In this document: piece by piece, positions 47,303 through 56,059 of the stretch
Position numbering within the stretch: the stretch's first letter is position 1
Layout of the letters: every line of letters begins with the position of its first letter
DNA from: Aquihabitans sp. G128
GTDB lineage: Bacteria; Actinomycetota; Acidimicrobiia; Acidimicrobiales; Iamiaceae
Length of the DNA: 64,000 bases
Direction of reading: 5' to 3'
Assembly: GCF_019048865.1 (NCBI RefSeq)
Contig: NZ_CP077604.1
Span: 3,782,001 to 3,846,000, forward strand
The notes under the pieces: model-generated
What the model was told of the DNA's origin: nothing
The model's input: the letters and a program-made list of their open reading frames with translations, nothing else
Database searches by the model: none
Translations under genes and position numbers: made by a program

Positions 47303-48354
47303 GGGCCCGTCGCCAGGCGGTGCTCGGCTTCGTGGGGATCCACGCCGGCCGGCGCACCGACCAGCCCGTCAGCCAGAACGAGACGCTCGCCCTCCTCTTC
47401 GAGAGCGTGGGGTACCGGGTGCGACGCACCTCGGCCGTCAAGCACCCGATCCTGCGCACCGCCGACCAGCTCCTCTCCCTCCTGTGGTGGCGGGACGTCG
47501 ACGTCGTGATCGTGGCGGTGTTCTCGGGCCCGTCGTTCCGGATCGCCGAGTTCTCTTCGTTCCTGGCGCGCCACGTCCGGCCCAAGAAGGTGGTGCTGTT
47601 CATGCACGGCGGGAACCTGCCGACCTTCGGGCCGGAGCACGAGCGGCGGGTGCGGCGCACCTTCGACCGCGCCGACCTGCTCCTCGCCCCGTCGCCGTTC
47701 ATCGCCGATGCCTTCCGGCCGTGGGGCTACGACGTCCGCGTCATCCCCAACGTGCTCAGCATCGATCGCTACCGGTACGACCGCCGCACCGCCGCCCGGC
47801 CCGCACTGCTCTGGATGCGGACCTTCCACGAGCACTACCACCCCGAGCTCGCCATCGAGGTGCTGGCTCGCGTGGCCGCCGTGCACCCGGAGGCCACGCT
47901 CACCATGGGCGGTGCCGACCACGGGCTGCTCGAGGCCACCCGGGCGCGGGCAGAGGAGCTCGGCGTCCTCGACCGGGTGCGCTTCGCCGGCTACCTCGAC
48001 GCCGCCGGCAAGCAGGCGGCGTTCGCCGCCCACGACGTGTTCCTCAACACGAACCGGGTCGACAACATGCCGGTCAGCGTGCTGGAGGCCGCCGCCAGCG
48101 GCCTCGTCCCCGTGGCCACCGAGGTCGGCGGGATCCCCGACCTGCTGACCGACGGCGTCGACAGCGTGCTGGTGCCCGGCGGCGACGCCGACGCCATGGC
48201 GGCCGCCGTCCTGCGCCTGATCGACGACCCGGCGCGCTACGCGGCGCTCGCCGCAGGGGCCCGGGCGCTGGCGGAGTCGTGCGCCTGGCCGGCGGTCGGC
48301 CGGCGCTGGCGGGACGAGCTCGAGCTGCTCCTCCCGGCGGTGGTCATCCCGTGA
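47299..48354 (+). CDS. GT4-family glycosyltransferase
   Basis: 351 residues, unbroken. ATG overlaps the CapK stop (ATGA). N-terminal QAVLGFVGIHAGRRTDQPVS, then PKKVVLFMHGGNLPTFGPEH, ALLWMRTFHEHYHPELAIEV and NTNRVDNMPVSVLEAAASGL with the E-x7-E region degenerate but recognisable. Glycan extension enzyme of unknown specificity. Confidence 0.88.
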   Translation: MRARRQAVLGFVGIHAGRRTDQPVSQNETLALLFESVGYRVRRTSAVKHPILRTADQLLSLLWWRDVDVVIVAVFSGPSFRIAEFSSFLARHVRPKKVVLFMHGGNLPTFGPEHERRVRRTFDRADLLLAPSPFIADAFRPWGYDVRVIPNVLSIDRYRYDRRTAARPALLWMRTFHEHYHPELAIEVLARVAAVHPEATLTMGGADHGLLEATRARAEELGVLDRVRFAGYLDAAGKQAAFAAHDVFLNTNRVDNMPVSVLEAAASGLVPVATEVGGIPDLLTDGVDSVLVPGGDADAMAAAVLRLIDDPARYAALAAGARALAESCAWPAVGRRWRDELELLLPAVVIP

Positions 48355-49035
48355 TCCCCCCCGGATCCGGCCGGCGAGGTGCTCGTCTCCGACCTCACCC
48401 TCGACGACGTCGAGACCATCGCTGCGCTCCACCTCGCCGCGTTCCCGCACAGCGCCCTGTCGACCCTCGGCGAGGAGGCGGTGCGGCGGCACTACCGCTG
48501 GCAGTTCGAGGGCCCGCACGACCTCACGGCGCTCGGGGCCTTCTCCGACGACGTCCTGGTGGGCTTCCTGCTGGGCGGGGTGTTCCGCGGGTCCACGAGC
48601 GGCTTCGTGAAGCGCGAGCGGTGGTTCCTCGTGGGACAGGTGCTGCGCCACCCGCACGTCCTGGCGCAGACCTCGGGCCGCCGCGTCGCGCCGGTCGCGA
48701 CCCGCCTGCTCCTGCGGAGGTCGAGCACGGCCCCCGAGCAGCCGAGCCGGGTGCCGGCGGGCTCGCTCGGCGTGCTCGTGGTGGCCGTGGACCCCGACGT
48801 CCACCGCCTCGGGGTGGGCACCTCGCTGCTCCGGGCGGCCGAGGCGAGCGCCCGCCGAGACGGCTTCGAGCGGATGCACCTCACGCTGCACCCCGGCAAC
48901 GTGCCCGCCCTGTCCTTCTATACCGACCAGGGCTGGAGGCGGCTGGGCCTGCCCGGCGACGACGAGCACCAGTGGCTGCTGGGCAAGGAGCTCGGCGCGG
49001 CGATCGACCCGGGCGCGCCCGGCTCTGCCCGGTGA
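48351..49035 (+). CDS. GNAT N-acetyltransferase (homopolymer frame break at 5' end)
   Basis: About 228 residues. An in-frame GTG at 48379 would give 218 residues, but GTG at 48351, overlapping the previous TGA, becomes in-frame if one C is removed from the C7 run 48356-48362 (VIPPDPAGEVLVSDLTLDD). GNAT features: LTLDDVETIAALHLAAF, GSLGVLVVAVDPDVHRLGVG (acetyl-CoA loop), LTLHPGNVPALSFYTDQGW. Likely acetylates an amino sugar or uses an acyl group made by the CapK enzyme. Confidence 0.85.
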
Positions 49036-49964
49036 AGGTGGTGGTCACCGGCGCGGCCGGGTTCATCGGGTCGCACCTGTGCGAGGCGCTCCTGGCCCGC
49101 GGCGACACGGTGGTGGGCGTCGACTGCTTCACCGACTACTACGAGCGGCGCCACAAGGAGGCGAACCTCGAGGGCCTCCACGCCGCGCCGGGCTTCACCC
49201 TGGCCGAGGTCGACCTGCGGACGGCCCCGCTCGAGCCCATCGTCGATGGCGCCGATGCGGTGGTCAACGAGGCGGCGACGCCGGGCCTGGTGCTGAGCTG
49301 GGACGACTTCGAGCGCTACCAGTCGTGCAACCTGGGGGCCGTCCAGCGGTTGGCGGCGGCCTGCTCGGCCGTGGGCATCGGCCACTTCGTGCAGGCCTCC
49401 ACCTCGTCGGTGTACGGCGTCGAGGCCACCGGTCCCGAGTCCTCGCCCACGCACCCGGCCTCGCCCTACGGCGTCACCAAGCTCGCCGCCGAGCAGCTGC
49501 TCGATGCCTACCGGTCCACCGGCGGGCTGCCGCTGACGGTGCTGCGCTACTTCTCGGTGTACGGGCCCCGGCAACGGCCGGACATGGCCTACCGCACGTT
49601 CTGCGACCGGCTCCTCAGGGGCGAGCCGATCACGATCTTCGGCGACGGCGCCCAGACCCGCAGCAACACCTACGTGACCGATGCGGTGGCCGCCACCGTC
49701 GCCGCCCTGGACGCCGAGCCGGCCGGTGCCACCTACAACGTGGGTGGTGGACGGGAGCTGGCGCTGCTGGACGCGGTCGCCCTCCTGGCCGAGGCCCTCG
49801 GCGTCGACCCGGTCCTCGAGCACCGCCCCGCCCGCCGTGGCGACCAGCGGCGGACCGTCGCCGACACGAGCCGGATCGCCCGGGACCTCGGCTGGGCGCC
49901 GGTCGTGGCGCCCGAGGAGGGTCTCCTCCGCCAGGCCCGCTGGGCCCTGGGCCGCCGGCGCTGA
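49032..49964 (+). CDS. NAD-dependent nucleotide-sugar epimerase (extended SDR)
   Basis: 310 residues, unbroken. GTG start overlapping the GNAT stop. NAD site VVTGAAGFIGSHLCEALLA, catalytic SPYGVTKLAAEQLL with Y-x3-K preceded by ASTSSVYG, and RYFSVYGPRQRPDMAYRTFC. GalE/WbpP-like UDP-sugar 4-epimerase is the best guess; a dehydratase role is less likely. Last gene of the 41.8-50.0 kb operon; its stop faces the radical SAM gene. Confidence 0.9.
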   Translation: MKVVVTGAAGFIGSHLCEALLARGDTVVGVDCFTDYYERRHKEANLEGLHAAPGFTLAEVDLRTAPLEPIVDGADAVVNEAATPGLVLSWDDFERYQSCNLGAVQRLAAACSAVGIGHFVQASTSSVYGVEATGPESSPTHPASPYGVTKLAAEQLLDAYRSTGGLPLTVLRYFSVYGPRQRPDMAYRTFCDRLLRGEPITIFGDGAQTRSNTYVTDAVAATVAALDAEPAGATYNVGGGRELALLDAVALLAEALGVDPVLEHRPARRGDQRRTVADTSRIARDLGWAPVVAPEEGLLRQARWALGRRR

Positions 49965-50027
49965 CGTGCGGCGCCGATGGTGCGGCGCCGATGGGTGCGG
50001 CGCCGATCCGGGGCCTCGGACGTCAGC
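49960..50027. terminator. Convergent-gene stem enclosing a triplicate repeat
   Basis: GCTGACGT (49960-49967) pairs with ACGTCAGC (50020-50027); each arm contains one of the facing stop codons. The 52-nt loop holds three copies of GTGCGGCGCCGAT (49966-49979, 49980-49993, 49995-50007), each with the palindrome GGCGCC. Possibly a two-way terminator. Confidence 0.5.
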
Positions 50028-51294
50028 GGGCCCGTCGGGTGGGAGGAGCGACGGGCACGGGCGGCCGGCCGAGGGCCTCGGGCCAACCCTCTCCGGCGCC
50101 GCGGCCTCGCAGCGCACCGAGCTGGCGGTGCCACGTGGCGAGTCGAGCGCCGCTCACCGTGGCCTCGACCTCGGGGGTGCGGCTCGTGAGGCCGTCGACC
50201 ACCCGGTGGAGCTGGTCCTCCGGGAGGTGGTACAGGCTGTGGCGCTCGGGGAACCGCACGGTGTTGATGGCCACGTCCAGGCCGCGCCCCTCGGCGAGCT
50301 GGAGGAGCTCGGGGAAGGTCTCCCAGTTGTCGACCATGAGGCAGTGCGTGAGGTTCGTGCGGCCGCCCTGCTCGGCACAGAGGGCGCTGAGCCGATCGAG
50401 GTTGGCGAGCACGCCCTCGAACGAGGCGCCCACGCGGATGCGCTCGTAGGCCTCGGCCGTCCCGCCGTCGAGCGAGACGGCCACGAACGGCCGGACCTGG
50501 CGCAGGGCCCGCTCGACCCGGGGCGTGAAGGTGGTGGCGTTGGTGACCACCACCACGGCGAGGTCGCTCGAGCCGTGCGTGGCGAGCAGCTCGAGGATGC
50601 GCATCGGCTCGGTGCCGAGGAACGGCTCGCCGCCGGTGAAGGTGACGTGGCGCAGGTGGGGGATGAAGGCCACCAGCTCCTCGTAGAACCGCTCGGGGTA
50701 GGCGCTCGGCAGCGGCTCCCGGCCCTCTCGGCGCGACCGGATGGCCGAGGACCAGTCGCCGTTGCACATGACGCACTGGAGGTTGCAGGTGTTCGAGACC
50801 GCGAACTCGAGCTGCTGCGGCCACCTCGGGTGCGAGCGGGGACCGGCGGGGCGCCCGTCGTACAAGCGGGGGAAGGACCCGACCGCCCCGGACTCCTCGA
50901 CCTGCCAGGCGCAGAACTCGCACCCCTGGCCGAGGTCGGCGCGCTCGAGGGCACGGCGCAGCGAGGCAGCCGGGGCGCCGTCCCAGATCTCGCGCAGGGT
51001 CGATCTCGCGATGCTCCCGAGCGGGTGCTCGGTGTTCTGGCAGCACGCCCGGGCGGTGCCGAACTGGTCGAGGTAGAGCGACACCATGGGGGCGTAGCAC
51101 GCCGACCAGCGCCACTGGTGGTCGATCTCCCGATCCTCGTCCCAGCCCTCCGGTGCGTCGTCGGGGCGGCGCAGCCCCCGTGCCGACCGGCGGGCGCGCC
51201 CCCGCACGGGGCGGGACCACCGCTCGGCGTAGCGCCCGAGCCGCACCGGCAGCGCGGGGCGGTCCCGCTCGGTCGCCGCCTGGTGGGCGGTCAC
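50023..51294 (-). CDS. Radical SAM protein with N-terminal twitch-like domain (paralogue 1)
   Basis: 423 residues, unbroken. The radical SAM cluster motif is C170-x3-C174-x2-C177 (SNTCNLQCVMC), followed by TFTGGEPFLGTEP and VVTNATTFTP. Ahead of it, residues about 65-135 carry CYAP, RACCQNT, LREIWDG and GCEFC, the pattern of a SPASM/twitch auxiliary iron-sulfur domain, which is normally C-terminal. This order matches the family usually labelled twitch domain-containing radical SAM protein, of unknown function. GTG start 1 bp after the carbamoyltransferase stop, so it is the last gene of a four-gene operon with DUF5989 and SGNH partners. Substrate unknown; glycan or lipid modification is inferred from context. 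Confidence 0.9.
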   Translation of the reverse strand: MTAHQAATERDRPALPVRLGRYAERWSRPVRGRARRSARGLRRPDDAPEGWDEDREIDHQWRWSACYAPMVSLYLDQFGTARACCQNTEHPLGSIARSTLREIWDGAPAASLRRALERADLGQGCEFCAWQVEESGAVGSFPRLYDGRPAGPRSHPRWPQQLEFAVSNTCNLQCVMCNGDWSSAIRSRREGREPLPSAYPERFYEELVAFIPHLRHVTFTGGEPFLGTEPMRILELLATHGSSDLAVVVVTNATTFTPRVERALRQVRPFVAVSLDGGTAEAYERIRVGASFEGVLANLDRLSALCAEQGGRTNLTHCLMVDNWETFPELLQLAEGRGLDVAINTVRFPERHSLYHLPEDQLHRVVDGLTSRTPEVEATVSGARLATWHRQLGALRGRGAGEGWPEALGRPPVPVAPPTRRAR

Positions 51295-51295
51295 G

Positions 51296-53130
51296 TCAGT
51301 CGAGCTCGATCTCGAGCGCGGGACCGGTCCAGGGCGGCTGCTGGGCCCGCTCGAGCAGGCAGTCCTCGAGGAGCAGCCAGTCGATGTCGGTGTTCACGAA
51401 GCACCGGTAGGCGTCATCCGGCGTGGCCACGATGGGCTCGCCGCGGATGTTGAAGGAGGTGTTGACCAGGACCGGGCAGCCGGTGCGGCGGTGGAACGCC
51501 TCGAGGATCCGGTGGAAGGCCGGGGCCTGGTCGCGGTCGACGGTCTGGATGCGTGCCGAGTGGTCGACGTGGGTGACGGCGGGGATCTCGGAGCGGACCT
51601 GGGCGACCACGTCGGTGAGCGCGCCGCCGGCACCGTCGGCCACCGGCTCCACCCACCGCGCCGCCGCGACGGGGGCCACGAAGGTCATGTAGGGCGAGGC
51701 CACGTCGAGGTCGAACCACTCGGCGGCGTGCTCGGCGAGCACGGCAGGCGCGAAGGGCCGGAAGCCCTCGCGCTGCTTCACCCGGAGGTTGAGCGACCGC
51801 TGGACCTCGGGGTCCCGGGCGTCGGCCAGGATCGACCGGTGCCCGAGCGCGGGGCCCGAACTCCATGCGCCCCTGGCACACCGCCACCACCTGGCCCTGG
51901 GCCAGCAGGGCGGCCACGCGATCGGCCCGCTCGTCGGGGTCGGCGATGCGCTCGAAGGGCCGATCGGCCGCGGCGAGGTCGGCGGCGACGTCGTCGCCCG
52001 AGCAGCCGGGGCCGAGGTAGGTGCCGTGCATGGCGTCGGGCTGCTGGGGCGTGCGTGGCCGCTCGAGGACCTGGTGGTGCGCCCACAGGGCACAGCCCAG
52101 CGCGCTGCCGGCGTCGCCTGCTGCGGGCTGGACCCACACGTCGTCGAACGTGCCCTCGCGCAGGAGCCTGCCGTTGGCCACGCAGTTGAGCGCGACGCCG
52201 CCGGCCAGCACGAGCTGCCGCTCGCCCGTCAGGTCGCGCCGTGCGGGCGGTGCCGAGCACGGCCCGCTCGACCACCTCCTGGATGGAGCGGGCGAGGTCG
52301 CACTCCCGCTCGGTGATCTCGGACTCGGGGCTGCGGGCCGGACCACCGAACAGGTCGTCGAAGCGGCGGTTCGTCATGCGCCCGCCCGCCAGGTAGTCGA
52401 AGTAGCGCAGGTCGAGGCGGACCGAACCGTCGTCGGAGAGCTCGAGCAGGTCGTCGAGGATGCGGTCGACGTAGGTGGGCCGGCCGTACGGCGCCAGGCC
52501 CATCAGCTTGTACTCGCCGGAGTTCACCTGGAACCCGCAGTGGTGGGTGAACGCGGAGTAGAGCAGGCCCAGCGAGTCGGGGAAGCGCTGCTCGCGGAGC
52601 AGCTCGACGGATCGGCCGCGCCCGACGCCGATGGAGCTGGTGGCCCACTCCCCGACGCCGTCCATGGTCACGATCGCCGCCCGCTCGAAGGGCGACGGGT
52701 AGAACGCGGCGGCGGCGTGGCTGACGTGGTGCTCGGCGTAGAGGAGCTGCTTCGGCATGGTCCAACCGAGCTCGCGGATGCCCCGCTCGACCTCCAAGGA
52801 GGTCCAGAGCTTGCGGCCCGACCACTCCGTCATGGCCTTGGGGAAGGTGCGGATGCCCCGGGGCCCGGCCGCGACGTAGCTCTTGAGCACGCGCACGAAG
52901 GTGGTCAGCGGCTTGTCGTAGTAGGCGACGGCGGTCAGGCCGTCGACGGGCACCTCGCCGGCCTCCAGGCAGTACCGGATGGCGTCGAGCGGGAACGAGG
53001 GGTCGTGCTTCCGGCGGCTGAACCGCTCCTGCTGGGCAGCCGCCACCACCTCGCCGTCGACCACCAGGGCGGCGGCGGCGTCGTGGTAGAGGGCGCTGAT
53101 GCCCAGGATGGTGGCGGGGGCGGCGGCCAT
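51296..53130 (-). CDS. NodU/CmcH-family carbamoyltransferase (two frame breaks)
   Basis: About 611 residues. Transfers a carbamoyl group from carbamoyl phosphate, via an adenylate, to a hydroxyl. N-terminal TILGISALYHDAAAALVVDG, AQQERFSRRKHDPSFP and the metal-site HHVSHAAAAFYPSPF; middle NSGEYKLMGLAPYG; C-terminal YrdC-like part with LAGGVALNCVANGRLL, RMEFGPRA-LGHRSILADAR and NTSFNIRGEPIV. Breaks near 52225-52240 and 51850-51860. ATG start overlaps the DUF5989 stop (TGATG). Likely O-carbamoylates a sugar of the surface glycan. Confidence 0.92.
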
Positions 53131-53375
53131 CAGAAGAGGGTGTACACGGCGACGGGGAGCGCGGACGTCGTGGCGGTCACCGCGAGGGCGAAGAGCAGGA
53201 CGATGGTCACCAGCGGCACGAACCACCAGAGCCGCTGCTCGGCACCGAAGCGGCTGACCTCCCGGGCCAGGCGGAGGCCGTGCTTGAACCGGAGCCCGGT
53301 GCGGGTGGCGAGCGGCAGGCCTTGGCCGGGTCGGCGCGCCGGCGACGACGTGCCGCCGTGGTGTGCTGGGCTCAT
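53130..53375 (-). CDS. Small single-span membrane protein, DUF5989-like
   Basis: 81 residues. A basic N-terminal half is followed by FGAEQRLWWFVPLVTIVLLF and ALAVTATTSALPVAVYTLF, the pattern of DUF5989 proteins that sit beside carbamoyltransferases: an aromatic-basic segment, one membrane span and a conserved YTLF end. ATG at 53375 overlaps the SGNH gene stop (ATGA), and its stop overlaps the carbamoyltransferase start, so the three are tightly coupled. It may anchor the soluble carbamoyltransferase to the membrane. Easily missed because the raw frame is open into the gene upstream. Confidence 0.82.
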   Translation of the reverse strand: MSPAHHGGTSSPARRPGQGLPLATRTGLRFKHGLRLAREVSRFGAEQRLWWFVPLVTIVLLFALAVTATTSALPVAVYTLF

Positions 53376-55139
53376 CGGTGCTCCTCGTACCACTTCTGGA
53401 CCGCGGGCTTCACGTGCTTCCAGATCTCGACCGCCACCAGCCTGGCGCCCTCCTCGTTGGTGTGCCCACCGTCGATGAACACCTCGGGGTGGGCGGCGAG
53501 GGTGTCGGCGATGTCGATGGTGGGGGAGGTGAGCAGGTCCCGGGCGTTCTGCTGCGCCTCGCCGTTGTAGCCCACCGGCTGCCAGAAGAGGAACGACCGG
53601 ACGTCGTAGCGCTTCGACAGGGCCATCGTGAGCTGCTTGCCGTTCTCGTAGACCTTGCCGGCGTCGGTGCCGTCCTGCGGGGTGGTCTGGTAGTTGGAGA
53701 CGCTCCCGTTGGCGCCCTGCTGCTGGCCGCCGGTGAACTCCTCGCCCGGCGCGTCCCCGGCGCCCTGGCCGGTGGAGGCCGCCGCCGGAGAGGGGCGGAA
53801 CCAGGCGACGACCTTGTGGATCGCGGAGTGCTTCGAGTACGTGTGGTACAGCTCGCTGAGGCTGGTCTCGGGCTGGGGCTGCTCGGTGAAGCGGGTGGCG
53901 ATCGTCTTGCCGGCCAGCATCTCGGCGTAGGTGTAGGCCAGCGTGTGGGTCGGGATCGCCACGTTCAGCAGCGACTGGCTGGTGATCTCGTTGGCGCCGT
54001 CGTAGAAGATCGAGAAGTCGGGTGCCGCGTGCAGGCCCAGCTCCTGCTCGTAGAGGATCATCTCCTGGAAGTGGGTCCAGCCCCGCTCGCCGTAGTTGTC
54101 CATGCGCACCGGCAGCCCGTCGCGCTCGGACAGGCGGGCCACGTAGGAGGCGATGGTGTAGTCGTCGCGCTGGCCCTCGCCCCAGGTCGTGGAGCCGCCG
54201 AACATCCAGATCGTCGGCATGGTCGACACGTCGCCCTTCGGGCGGTAGCTGCGCCGGAGCCAGCCCTTGATGTTCACGTAGGGAGAGGAGAAGTCGTCGG
54301 GTCGGTACTCGGTGAAGGGCCAGTAGCCGCCAGGGGTGCGCTGGATGTCGGCGAAGTACCGGTCGCGCCAGGGGTACGCCGCCATGGCCGGGAGGTCGGC
54401 GCGGGTCGGCCCGGGTGGGGTCGGTGTTGGCCCGCTCGGCCACCGTCCGTGGCACGGCGCCGGAGTCCACGGCCCGGTCCCAGGCCCAGCCGGCGCCGTA
54501 GTTGGCGCCCAGGAGCAGGACGATGCAGCCCAACCCCCAGGTCAGGCGGCCGGTGAGGGTGCGGCGTCCCGCCTGGGCGCCCAGCTGGCTGCCCAGCGAC
54601 GATGCCCGCCCGACCCCGCCGACGTGGGCCGACCAGGTCGATCCGCTCGTCGGCCGCCGGCTGCGGAGCAGGTCCTGTCGCCGAAGCCGCGACCAGGCCC
54701 AGGCCGGCACGAGCAGGACCACGAAGATGGCCCCGGCGGCGGCCACGCCCAGCACGTGGCCGATCCGATCGACCGCCCAGGCGATCCCGCGCGCCACGTC
54801 GACCCCGGCGGCGAGCAGCACCGCCACCACCAGGCCGACGGCCGCCAGCGCAGCGGCACGGTCGGTGAACGCAGGGTCGCCCCAGGCGATCCCGCGGAGG
54901 TTGCCGCCGTCGGTGGTGCCGTAGAGGCCGACCAGGGTGCTGAGGAAGAGGGGGGCGAGCGCCGGCGTGAGCCGCCGGGTCGCGGGCCAGCCGACGAGGA
55001 CCACGGCGATGGCCAGCTCGATCGCCGCCACCACCGCGGTCCCGCCGAGGAAGGGGTGGCCGGCGCGCCAGAGCACGATCGCGGCGAGCAGCGGTAGGCC
55101 GGGCAGCGCGGACCAGAAGGCCCGGTGTTGCAGTTCCAC
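53372..55139 (-). CDS. Membrane protein with C-terminal SGNH/GDSL-like hydrolase domain (one frame break)
   Basis: About 588 residues. Five hydrophobic segments in the first 150 residues and a sixth near 200 (RLTWGLGCIVLLLGANYGAG), then an extracytoplasmic SGNH-like domain: block I IWMFGGSTTWGEG (Ser), FYDGANEITSQS in the block III position, and FIDGGHTNEEG with the catalytic Asp-x-x-His. Break near 54390-54415 (TRADLPAMAAYPWRDRYFAD). GTG start with GGAGGGGGG upstream. First gene of the operon SGNH-DUF5989-carbamoyltransferase-radical SAM. Could add or remove an acyl group on the exported, carbamoylated glycan. Confidence 0.82.
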
Positions 55140-55199
55140 GTGGTCCCCCCTCCCTCTGGCCGGACCGGCGGAACCCTACTCAACCCCGTGGTCCGCAGA

Positions 55200-56054
55200 T
55201 CAGGCGCGGCCGCCGTGCTGGCGGGTGACGGAGCTCGGGCCCACGAGGGCGAACCCCGCAGCGGCGACCGCCGACCGGCTGCGCGGGTCGGTGCACGCCG
55301 CGAGCTCGTCGGCCCAGCGGTAGGCCCACCGGTACCGGTGGCGCTCGCCGTCCTGGATGGCGCCGGGGTGCAGGTTGACCTCGACCACGTCACCGGCGAC
55401 GTGGGCCAGGGCGTCGCGGAGGGTGCGGCCGTCGAAGCTGCCGGCTCCGTCGAGGCCCACGAAGCCGTCGCTGGTGGCCAGCCCCGCCGCGGCGAGGTCG
55501 GTGCCGAGCGACCGGGCCAGCCGCCGGACCACCACGCCGGTCGGGCCGCGGGCCTCGGACCACGGCCGGCGCACGAACCCGATGCCGTGCGCAGCGGCGG
55601 CTTCGAGGATCGGTGCCCGCAGGACCGGCCAGAGCTGGAGGTGCTGGTGGAGGTTGAGGTGGGTGATCGGGCGACCGCCGGAGGCGACGACCTCCAGCTG
55701 GGCCGCCAGCTCGCGGCGGACGTCGGCAGGGTCGACCCGCCCGGCGCCCAGGTCGACGACGAGGCGGCGCCACGACGGGCGGAACCGGCCCCGGCGATCG
55801 ACCAGGGTGGGGATGGCGACGGCCGGTGCCACCGGCGGGTCCTCGCCCACCAGGGCCACGTGGGCACCGACCTCGAGGTCCGGTGCGCCCTCGAGGAGCG
55901 AGAGGGTGGCGACGGTGGCCGGGCCGTTGCCCAGGACCGAGGTGGCGGTCACGATGCCCTGGCGGTGGGCGGTCACGATGGCCTCGGCCGTGGCCGTGGT
56001 CAGGCCGTAGTCGTCGGCGGTCACCACCAGCTGGCGGGTGGTCGGGCGCACCAC
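55200..56054 (-). CDS. YdjC/ChbG-family carbohydrate deacetylase-like protein
   Basis: 284 residues, unbroken. TADDYGLTTATAEAIVTAHR opens with the metal-binding Asp pair; HLNLHQHLQLWPVLR supplies the H-x-N-x-H-x-H pattern and VEVNLHPGAI the final His. ChbG removes an acetyl group from chitobiose-type substrates; glycan-cluster members act on N-acetylated sugars, possibly polyprenyl-linked. Start GTG at 56054 (56051 also possible), 5 bp after the stop of the radical SAM gene, so the two are co-transcribed. Confidence 0.87.
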   Translation of the reverse strand: MVRPTTRQLVVTADDYGLTTATAEAIVTAHRQGIVTATSVLGNGPATVATLSLLEGAPDLEVGAHVALVGEDPPVAPAVAIPTLVDRRGRFRPSWRRLVVDLGAGRVDPADVRRELAAQLEVVASGGRPITHLNLHQHLQLWPVLRAPILEAAAAHGIGFVRRPWSEARGPTGVVVRRLARSLGTDLAAAGLATSDGFVGLDGAGSFDGRTLRDALAHVAGDVVEVNLHPGAIQDGERHRYRWAYRWADELAACTDPRSRSAVAAAGFALVGPSSVTRQHGGRA

Positions 56055-56059
56055 GTCGA

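Noticed and set aside
53130-55139. An SGNH membrane protein extended by a C-terminal membrane anchor.
   Set aside because: After the frame break the SGNH domain is read in another frame and stops at 53372; the tail is a separate DUF5989-like gene with its own ATGA-coupled start.
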